A DNA stretch of 5,124 nt from assembly GCA_030617565.1 (NCBI GenBank), contig JAUWVE010000116.1, positions 1 to 5,124 of the forward strand. The letters are read 5' to 3'. Both the position numbers and the translations under genes were made by a program. Source of the DNA: Gammaproteobacteria bacterium (GTDB lineage: Bacteria; Pseudomonadota; Gammaproteobacteria; BMS3Bbin11). Shown here piece by piece: positions 1-4,783 of the stretch. Under the pieces are notes generated by a model. The model did no database searches. It had not been told where the DNA came from and saw only the letters and a program-made list of their open reading frames with translations. The first letter of the stretch is position 1. The number at the start of each line of letters is the position of its first letter.

Positions 1-26
1 ATATGGCAATGGGAGTCAACGAGCAC
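1..26 (-). CDS. tatD: TatD-family metal-dependent hydrolase/DNase, N-terminal fragment (cut by window edge)
   Basis: Only eight codons are inside the window. They read (M)LVDSHCH from a GTG at 26-24, which is the canonical start of TatD-family proteins. The HCH carries the HxH metal ligands of the amidohydrolase-type TIM barrel. TatD homologues are cytoplasmic metal-dependent 3'-5' DNases linked to DNA repair and possibly D-aminoacyl-tRNA turnover; this is family knowledge, not visible here. The gene follows pilZ after 36 nt, and pilZ-tatD is a common gammaproteobacterial order, which supports the call. GTG is the only usual start codon in this frame between the match and the in-frame TAG at 62-60. 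The ATGs just upstream are in another frame that hits a stop at once. I see no good Shine-Dalgarno before the GTG, so translation may depend on coupling to pilZ. Confidence 0.72.
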
Positions 27-62
27 GGCTATGACATCATAAACAGGAAAGGAAAAGTGCTA

Positions 63-422
63 TCAGATAGTGTGTGTAGAACGAGACGATTTAAGTGATC
101 CACCAAGCAGTGTTTCAATTTTAGCTCTGGCCGGACCGGAATCTTTCTGGTTGAACTGTATACCTACACCTGCATGTTTCTGACCTTGTGCACCCTGGGG
201 GGTGATCCAGACAACTCTACCGGCAACCGGTATTTTATCATTGCCAGTCAGTAGAGTAAGCAGCATGAAAACTTCTTCACCGAGTTTATATTTACGTGTT
301 GTGGGGATAAACAAACCGCCGTTTTTTACAAATGGCATGTAAGCGGCATACAGGGCGTTTTTATCTTTGATGCTGAGGGACAGAACCCCAGGACGTTTTA
401 TCGCGTTGTCATTGTCGGCCAT
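63..422 (-). CDS. pilZ: Type IV pilus assembly protein PilZ
   Basis: A 119-residue single-domain PilZ protein, the usual length for the founding type IV pilus PilZ of Pseudomonas. Family hallmarks are GVLSLSIKDK (12-21), the LYAAYMPFVKNGGLFIP block (24-40), YKLGEEVFMLLTL (45-57), PVAGRVVWITP (65-75), GVGIQF (85-90) and a C-terminal KIETLL (101-106). It lacks the RxxxR and (D/N)xSxxG signatures that bind cyclic di-GMP. In this subfamily the protein is known to act through the pilus ATPase PilB and the FimX-type regulator rather than by binding the nucleotide. It acts in the cytoplasm and is needed for pilus biogenesis and twitching. The ATG at 422 has a GAGGGAG ribosome site (434-428) five bases upstream. 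The gene lies 28 nt after holB and just before tatD, the conserved order. No pilus structural genes are nearby, as is normal for this locus. Confidence 0.95.
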   Translation of the reverse strand: MADNDNAIKRPGVLSLSIKDKNALYAAYMPFVKNGGLFIPTTRKYKLGEEVFMLLTLLTGNDKIPVAGRVVWITPQGAQGQKHAGVGIQFNQKDSGPARAKIETLLGGSLKSSRSTHTI

Positions 423-450
423 TTACACTCCCTCATATATTCTTATACGA

Positions 451-1527
451 TTATTTGCTGAACATTGTCTGCCAGCTAATCAAATCGTCCTCCAGCGCAA
501 GTAGCGGATCCAGCGGGCCACCTGACAGTTGCTTGCTTTTAGAGACTTTATCAAGAAAATCGTACAACTGTCTGAAGTTTAACCTGTTTCCAAGATCAAT
601 CAAGGGCTTATCACCTTCATTTATTGCTAATGTGGTATTTTGAGAGCTAACTTTCAGTCGAATAAGTCTGCTTAGCCATATTTGAATGCTCTCCAGGATG
701 CTTTTTAACTCTCCGGCTTTTATCATTACCGCTGCAGCAGAAGCAGGGTCGATCTGTCTATGTGCCAGTTGCAGCATTTGTTGTGTCACCTGCTCTTCAT
801 CAGAATGTCGTGTACCCTTTGCTAATTCCAGTGCACGTATAGGGATTCCAGATGCCCGATCAAGTAATTGACTGATATCTACCTGATCAGATAATTGTTC
901 ATTTAACCAATGCATTGCCTGCTGCTTATCGGGTATCCGGAAATCAATCCGGTTGCAGCGACTACGCAAGGTAGGCAACAAACGGCTCGGGTCATGGCTG
1001 ATGAGAATAAAATAACTGTCCGACGGGGGTTCTTCCAGTGACTTCAGCAGGCTGTTAGCGGCATTGATGTTAAGGTCCTCTGCCGTATTGATGATGATTA
1101 GACGACAGGCAGAAAGATGCGGGCGTGTATTGATATCCGGAATAACTCCCCTGACCTGATCAATGGCAATGATAGCCGAAGGTTTCTTGCGTTTTTTCCG
1201 CTTGCTTTCATCTTCCAGGTAACGTGGCGCATAGATGGCGAATAGATCCTCTTTCTCCACCATCCTTTTTTCACTCTGCAGCACATGCAGGTCCGGATGG
1301 CTGCCGCTTTCGAACAATCGGCAGGACTGGCATTGGCCACAGGCATGGTTATCCTCCTCCTGACAGAGTAAAGACTTTGCCATCTGCTGTGCGAATATGG
1401 TCTTGCCCAGGCCTGAATGACCTGCCAGCATATAGGCATGGGCCCTTCTTTTCTGAGAACTGAAAAAGGTTTCAAAAGCAGCCTCTGTCCAGGGCAATAA
1501 ATCATGGTTTGATGAACTGGAATTCAC
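451..1527 (-). CDS. holB: DNA polymerase III subunit delta' (clamp loader)
   Basis: A 358-residue delta-prime subunit, which joins delta and the tau/gamma ATPases in the cytoplasmic clamp loader that places the beta clamp on primed DNA. Visible elements in order are HAYMLAGHSGLGKT with an intact P-loop (36-43), a four-cysteine zinc module (C55, C63, C66, C69), the HPD motif (77-79), IDQVR (122-126), the sensor region with NAANSLLKSLEEPP (155-168), the SRC arginine-finger motif (189-191), then a helical C-terminal part. Two features are unusual. Between HPD and DQVR there are 50 residues, against about 22 in E. coli as I recall it, and the extra segment ends in a strongly basic patch (K109-K115). 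The P-loop is also complete, whereas E. coli delta-prime has a degenerate one. The start is a GTG supported by GGAG seven bases upstream. The gene lies 183 nt after tmk, across a REP pair, and 28 nt before pilZ. Confidence 0.95.
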   Translation of the reverse strand: MNSSSSNHDLLPWTEAAFETFFSSQKRRAHAYMLAGHSGLGKTIFAQQMAKSLLCQEEDNHACGQCQSCRLFESGSHPDLHVLQSEKRMVEKEDLFAIYAPRYLEDESKRKKRKKPSAIIAIDQVRGVIPDINTRPHLSACRLIIINTAEDLNINAANSLLKSLEEPPSDSYFILISHDPSRLLPTLRSRCNRIDFRIPDKQQAMHWLNEQLSDQVDISQLLDRASGIPIRALELAKGTRHSDEEQVTQQMLQLAHRQIDPASAAAVMIKAGELKSILESIQIWLSRLIRLKVSSQNTTLAINEGDKPLIDLGNRLNFRQLYDFLDKVSKSKQLSGGPLDPLLALEDDLISWQTMFSK

Positions 1528-1534
1528 ACATCTG

Positions 1535-1538
1535 CTCC
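1535..1538 (-). promoter_or_regulatory. Ribosome binding site that fixes the holB GTG start
   Basis: On the minus strand GGAG (1538-1535) lies seven bases before the GTG at 1527-1525. No in-frame ATG with a comparable site is nearby; the ATG at 1531-1529 is out of frame. This supports the GTG as the true start of holB. Confidence 0.6.
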
Positions 1539-1567
1539 ATTATGCATATTAATAACCATCAGAGTGT

Positions 1568-1632
1568 TGCGCGAATGAATTCGCACCTACGGCATAGTGG
1601 GAAAATAATTGTAGGTTCGACAAATTCGGACA
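1568..1632. repeat. REP pair in head-to-head order, between tmk and holB
   Basis: Two REP-like units sit in the 183-nt tmk-holB gap. The first, on the minus strand, has a GTAG head (1590-1587) and an 18-nt palindrome (1586-1569) that differs by one base (1570) from the matching unit at 2417-2434. The second, on the plus strand, has a GTAG head (1611-1614) and a 17-nt palindrome (1615-1631). It keeps a 6-bp stem including one G-T pair, around a changed CAAAT loop. The heads face each other across a 20-nt spacer, the opposite arrangement to the 2386-2439 doublet. GTAG/GTGG head plus short palindrome is the known signature of REP sequences mobilised by RAYT (TnpA-REP) transposases. No transposase gene is in the window. 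The rest of the gap shows no clear gene, promoter or terminator. Confidence 0.75.
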
Positions 1633-1710
1633 ATTGAGAAATTATGTATATTGTAACGTAAGAAAAAATCACTGTTTCGACAAGATTGAGCAACCAGTTT
1701 ATTGAATGCA

Positions 1711-2349
1711 CTAAGCAGAGTGAAGCATTTCGGTTAGTATCCGGTCTATCTGTGACAGCACACTCTCAAGTGGCTGAGATGAATCAATAACTTTTACCCT
1801 GTCAGGCTCTCGTCTGGCAATTTCCAGATAGGATGATCTCATTCGCTGCATGAATGCTATATTTTCTGATTCGAAGCGGTCTGGTGTACTGCGTTGTCCT
1901 GCCCGTTCCAGGCCGACTTCAACGGGCAGATCCAGTAACAGTGTCAGGTCCGGTTTCAAACCCTGCTGCACCCATTGTTCCAGCTCAGCAATCCGTTGTA
2001 CGTCAATCTCTCTACCACCGCCCTGATAGGCATAGGTTGCATCTGTGAAGCGGTCACAGAGCACCCAGGTATCTGCAGCCAAAGCAGGCTTGATCAACTC
2101 GTTCAGATGTTGCGATCGCGCGGCAAACATTAACAACAGTTCCGTTTCATCAAGGATGTCGAAATTACCCCTATCAAGCAGAATTTCGCGTATTTTCTCA
2201 CCGGTTCGTGTACCGCCCGGTTCACGAGTGACACAGAGGTCTATGCCGGCTTCTTTGATACGCTTCTCGATATGTTTCAGGCAGGTTGTTTTACCTGCGC
2301 CCTCGCCGCCTTCCAGTGTGATGAATTTTCCCGGCATTTTTGATCTCAT
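1711..2349 (-). CDS. tmk: Thymidylate kinase (dTMP kinase)
   Basis: A cytoplasmic P-loop kinase that phosphorylates dTMP to dTDP with ATP, an essential step in dTTP supply. Length is 212 residues, normal for the family. Motifs are the P-loop GGEGAGKTT (14-22), TREPGGT (41-47), the DRF motif (99-101) that contacts the thymidylate, AYQGGG (107-112), and the LID region around R153 and R158. An acidic residue in the P-loop with arginines in the LID fits the bacterial E. coli-like class. The start is uncertain. The ATG at 2349 gives MRSKMPGKFITLEGG without an evident ribosome site. The internal ATG at 2337 (residue 5) has a GAGA six bases upstream and gives the MPGKFITLEGG start seen in Pseudomonas-like homologues. 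The longer start resembles the E. coli MRSK. The gene is flanked on both sides by REP-containing gaps of 129 and 183 nt. Confidence 0.96.
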   Translation of the reverse strand: MRSKMPGKFITLEGGEGAGKTTCLKHIEKRIKEAGIDLCVTREPGGTRTGEKIREILLDRGNFDILDETELLLMFAARSQHLNELIKPALAADTWVLCDRFTDATYAYQGGGREIDVQRIAELEQWVQQGLKPDLTLLLDLPVEVGLERAGQRSTPDRFESENIAFMQRMRSSYLEIARREPDRVKVIDSSQPLESVLSQIDRILTEMLHSA

Positions 2350-2385
2350 GTGGATTTAATTTCAAATATTTCGCAGTGCGGTTTC

Positions 2386-2439
2386 TGTAGGTTCGAATTC
2401 ATTCGGACAAAAAGCTGTGCGAATGAATTCGCACCTACA
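2386..2439. repeat. REPIN/BIME-like REP doublet between mltG and tmk
   Basis: Two inverted 24-nt arms (2386-2409 and 2416-2439) match at 22 of 24 positions, with mismatches at 2393/2432 and 2406/2419, around a 6-nt loop (2410-2415). Each arm is itself a REP: a GTAG head at the outer end (2387-2390 plus strand; 2438-2435 minus strand) followed by an 18-nt palindrome with a 7-bp stem and TTCA loop. The right arm's stem is perfect; the left arm has one G-T pair. This is the arrangement called a REPIN in Pseudomonas and a BIME in E. coli, thought to be moved in trans by a RAYT transposase. In the mltG-tmk transcript it would form one long hairpin. No T-run follows on the minus strand, so it does not look like an intrinsic terminator. 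It could influence mRNA 3'-end stability; that is inference. Confidence 0.85.
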
Positions 2440-2478
2440 TTTCAATACTCTGCCAGCTATCTATAAAAAACAAATAAT

Positions 2479-3513
2479 TCAGTTATTGTTTGTCTGGGGT
2501 TTAGAGGACGAATAATTTTTTCGTCTATTAATCTGATATTTATTCACCGCATTATTATGTTCACGCAATGTTGATGAAAAATAATGCGTGCCGTCTCCCT
2601 TTGCAACGAAATATAGTGCATTGGTCTCCGCCGGATGCAAGCTAGCCTTTATCGCCTCTCCGCCCGGCATCGCTATCGGTGTTGGCGGCAAACCTGCACG
2701 GGTATAGGTGTTGTACGGAGTGTCCTTGCGCAGATCTTTCCGGCGAATGTTACCCTTATAACTGTCACCCATACCGTATATAACCGTTGGATCAGTCTGC
2801 AATAGCATACCTTTTCTCAGACGATTAATGAATACACCGGCAATTAACGGGCGCTCAATTTCCGCGCCGGTTTCTTTTTCGATTATTGATGCCAGGGTTA
2901 ATGCCTGGTCCCTGTTTTTCAGCGGCAGATCATCATCCCGCTTCAGCCATTCAGCTTCAATGAATTGATCCATTTTGTTATAGGCCTGGCGCAGGATGTC
3001 CAGGTCTGTCATGCTCGCAGTGTAGTGATAGGTATCCGGATAGAAACGTCCTTCGGGGTGTATGCCTTCAGCGCCAAGTGCCTTCATCAGACTCTGATCA
3101 TCGAGCGTATCGATCACATGTTTGAGCTGATTCTGTTTTGCCAATGCCGCGCGCAGCTGCTTAAAACTCCAGCCTTCTATGAATGTAACCGGATAATCAA
3201 TCACCTGGCCCGAGGTAACCAGATGCAATAAATCATTCATCGTCGAACCAGCGGGAATTCTATATTCACCGGTTTTCAGGGATGAAGACAAATTCCTGTA
3301 ACGTGCCCAGAACAAAAAAGACCATTTTTCTTCAAGCAGGTCTTCGTCTACCAGTTGTTCAGCAAAACCACGCATTGAGGCCCCGTTTGCGACAGTAATA
3401 TTTCGCGACTGCTCTGTCACGACACGGCCTTCAACATTCTGCAACCAGTTTTGTGCTATTAGCCCGATAGCCACTGCCAGTATGACGAAAAATATTATCA
3501 GCCTGCCGAACAT
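2479..3513 (-). CDS. mltG: Endolytic murein transglycosylase MltG (YceG family)
   Basis: A 344-residue inner-membrane enzyme that cleaves nascent peptidoglycan glycan strands inside the chain and is thought to act as a terminator of glycan polymerisation. Residues 4-23 form a single N-terminal membrane anchor, placing the rest in the periplasm. A LysM-like region follows (about 38-105, with VANGASMRGFAEQL at 41-54 and LKTGEYRIPAGSTM at 79-92). The catalytic YceG/MltG core includes the EGRFYPDTY motif (154-162), ASIIEKET (208-215) with E212 as the predicted catalytic glutamate, FINRLRKGMLLQTDPTVIYG (228-247), and the C-terminal YNTYTRAGLPPTPI (267-280). The tail (331-344) is polar and Asn/Ser-rich. 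The ATG at 3513 has GAGGA six bases upstream, lying inside pabC; the two genes overlap by 16 nt. This pabC-mltG-tmk-holB order is standard for Gammaproteobacteria. I see no missing key residue. Confidence 0.96.
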   Translation of the reverse strand: MFGRLIIFFVILAVAIGLIAQNWLQNVEGRVVTEQSRNITVANGASMRGFAEQLVDEDLLEEKWSFLFWARYRNLSSSLKTGEYRIPAGSTMNDLLHLVTSGQVIDYPVTFIEGWSFKQLRAALAKQNQLKHVIDTLDDQSLMKALGAEGIHPEGRFYPDTYHYTASMTDLDILRQAYNKMDQFIEAEWLKRDDDLPLKNRDQALTLASIIEKETGAEIERPLIAGVFINRLRKGMLLQTDPTVIYGMGDSYKGNIRRKDLRKDTPYNTYTRAGLPPTPIAMPGGEAIKASLHPAETNALYFVAKGDGTHYFSSTLREHNNAVNKYQINRRKNYSSSKPQTNNN

Positions 3514-4337
3514 ATCGATTCCTCAAGCTTCACCTGTAATAATCGGGTGTTCGCGCACACAGCAAGTTGTTGGCCATTAAAATTAACCACTGGCCAGATG
3601 CCGATAAGACTGTTTGTGACAAACATGCCGCGGCTATTTGCCAGGTCTTTGAATCGAAGTGATGTTTGTTCCACTGCTATACCATTCTCTTCTGCCAAAG
3701 TGATAATTATCTCACGACAAAGGCCTTTGATGCCTGTTTTCTGCAGGGAGGGTGTTAATAAATGGTCTTCCCTCCAGATGAAAAGATTGCTCATACTGCC
3801 TTCTATTACAGAACCCTGATCATCCAGCATTATGCCCTCATCCCAGCCTTCTGCCTGGCATTGTAAACGGGCTAGTACCTGCTCAAGCCGATTGAGGTGT
3901 TTAATGCCTGAGAGAGTATCGTGGTGAGCCAGACGCTGTTCACAGATACCCATGATGATGCCCTGCCCTGCTCTGGATTGATGTCTCATACCCGGCGTCA
4001 GGCTTAATATTCTGTTTACTGGAGTATCAGCAGGTGCAGTATAGCCACTGTTTGAACAACCACGCGTGATGATTATTTTAAGTACTCCTGTTGCACAGAC
4101 AGATGCCAGATCAGTGGCTTCCTTCTGCAAGAACCTGGTATCCGGTAATTCAGTAAAATGTAAACGTCGGCAGCCTTCAAGCAGGCGATCCATGTGACGC
4201 TGCCACCAGACCGGTTTACCCTGATGCACCCTTATGGTTTCAAATACGCCGTCACCGAACTGCAGACCGCGGTCAGTAACAGAAATTCTGTCTGTTTGCT
4301 CGCCATTTACCAGAAATATTGCCTGTTCAGTTGTCAT
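3498..4337 (-). CDS. pabC: Aminodeoxychorismate lyase (PLP fold-type IV)
   Basis: A 279-residue fold-type IV PLP enzyme that splits 4-amino-4-deoxychorismate into p-aminobenzoate and pyruvate for folate synthesis in the cytoplasm. Visible motifs are DRGLQFGDGVFETIRV (22-37), the WWQRHMDRLLEGC segment (44-56), ITRGCSNSGY (90-99), the GIKHLNRLEQVLA segment with K146 as the predicted Schiff-base lysine (144-156), EGSMSNLF (179-186) for cofactor phosphate and catalytic acid contacts, TGIKGLCR (201-208) and a C-terminal VTNSLIGIWPV (240-250). Branched-chain and D-amino-acid aminotransferases share the fold. The KHLNRLEQVL signature and the neighbour mltG make PabC much the better call. The ATG overlaps the stop of the upstream hot-dog gene by four bases (ATGA) and has no strong ribosome site of its own, which suggests translational coupling. 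The 3' end overlaps mltG by 16 nt. Confidence 0.94.
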   Translation of the reverse strand: MTTEQAIFLVNGEQTDRISVTDRGLQFGDGVFETIRVHQGKPVWWQRHMDRLLEGCRRLHFTELPDTRFLQKEATDLASVCATGVLKIIITRGCSNSGYTAPADTPVNRILSLTPGMRHQSRAGQGIIMGICEQRLAHHDTLSGIKHLNRLEQVLARLQCQAEGWDEGIMLDDQGSVIEGSMSNLFIWREDHLLTPSLQKTGIKGLCREIIITLAEENGIAVEQTSLRFKDLANSRGMFVTNSLIGIWPVVNFNGQQLAVCANTRLLQVKLEESICSAG

Positions 4338-4783
4338 TTTCTATTTTTATGACTGGCATTCAGAGTGATATGCAATTGTGCTTCAGGTACTTTTCCAACA
4401 TTTACTTCTGCTTCCAGGCGAGCGTGATTCTTTTTAACCAGGCCATCGAAAAACTTCTGCAGCTGGTTTTTGCTCAGCCGGCATTCGCAGTGAATTGTCC
4501 CCTGTACAGGCGCACGGTATTTTATATCCGCTCTGGCAATGACTAGTTCTGCTTCGAGCCCCTGTTCAGCAATTGCATGAGTGACCAAAGCCCAGGCACT
4601 AAGCGTGGCCAGAGAATAGATGCTGCCTGCAAAGCCTGTGCCGTGAATATTAACATTCGGTTCCAAAGGCCCTTCAGTGATGATATTAGAGCTAGAGAGT
4701 TCTAAGATTTTGAAACCCATTGCTTCACCCAGTGGAATAGTCTGATGGATTTTTTCCTGTAAAGCAGCTGCTGATTTATTCAT
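4334..4783 (-). CDS. madB: Standalone hot-dog protein of the YiiD_C family, probable malonyl-ACP decarboxylase MadB
   Basis: A 149-residue single-domain protein matching the C-terminal hot-dog domain of E. coli YiiD, without YiiD's N-terminal acetyltransferase domain. Characteristic stretches are IPLGEAMGFKILEL (16-29), the catalytic-loop motif PNVNIHGTGFAGSIYSLATL (42-61), SAWALV (62-67), IARADIKYRAPVQG (82-95) and FFDGLV (111-116). Families of this type were long annotated as thioesterases. Published work showed that E. coli YiiD (MadA) and the standalone MadB of Shewanella decarboxylate malonyl-ACP to acetyl-ACP and named a loop asparagine, Asn45, as critical. An asparagine is at position 45 here, within NxNxxGT. 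The gene overlaps the upstream malonyl-CoA synthetase (ATGA) and downstream pabC (ATGA). The malonyl-handling neighbour favours the MadB role. A generic thioesterase remains the alternative. Confidence 0.8.
   Translation of the reverse strand: MNKSAAALQEKIHQTIPLGEAMGFKILELSSSNIITEGPLEPNVNIHGTGFAGSIYSLATLSAWALVTHAIAEQGLEAELVIARADIKYRAPVQGTIHCECRLSKNQLQKFFDGLVKKNHARLEAEVNVGKVPEAQLHITLNASHKNRK

Noticed and set aside
455..871. Plus-strand open frames opposite holB (455-643 and 686-871)
   Set aside because: They lie wholly antisense to a well-supported delta-prime gene and have low-complexity Ser/Cys-rich translations with no family resemblance.
1180..1203. Basic run in HolB as a nuclear localisation or secretion-type signal
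   Set aside because: The host is bacterial and the protein is a clamp-loader subunit; the run is better seen as a charged loop.
1098..1505. Minus-strand 135-residue frame inside holB
   Set aside because: It is an out-of-frame shadow of the HolB coding sequence with no sensible domain content.
1640..1670. Possible -10 boxes (TACAAT, CATAAT) in the tmk-holB gap as a holB promoter
   Set aside because: No TTGACA-like -35 lies at 16-18 nt from either box, and AT-rich intergenic DNA gives such matches by chance.
1660..1710. Intrinsic terminator after tmk, suggested by a T-run on the minus strand (about 1668-1662)
   Set aside because: Only a 4-bp stem with a 20-nt loop precedes the T-run, which is too weak.
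2386..2439. REP doublet as a Rho-independent terminator
   Set aside because: The stem is strong, but no T-run follows it in the direction of transcription and an essential gene lies downstream.
1854..3819. Plus-strand open frames opposite tmk, mltG and pabC (1854-2048, 2045-2359, 2965-3231, 3547-3819)
   Set aside because: Each is antisense to a gene with intact catalytic motifs, and none shows a recognisable domain or a convincing ribosome site.
3498..4337. Branched-chain or D-amino-acid aminotransferase instead of PabC
   Set aside because: The fold is shared, but the KHLNRLEQVL signature and the position before mltG are typical of aminodeoxychorismate lyase.
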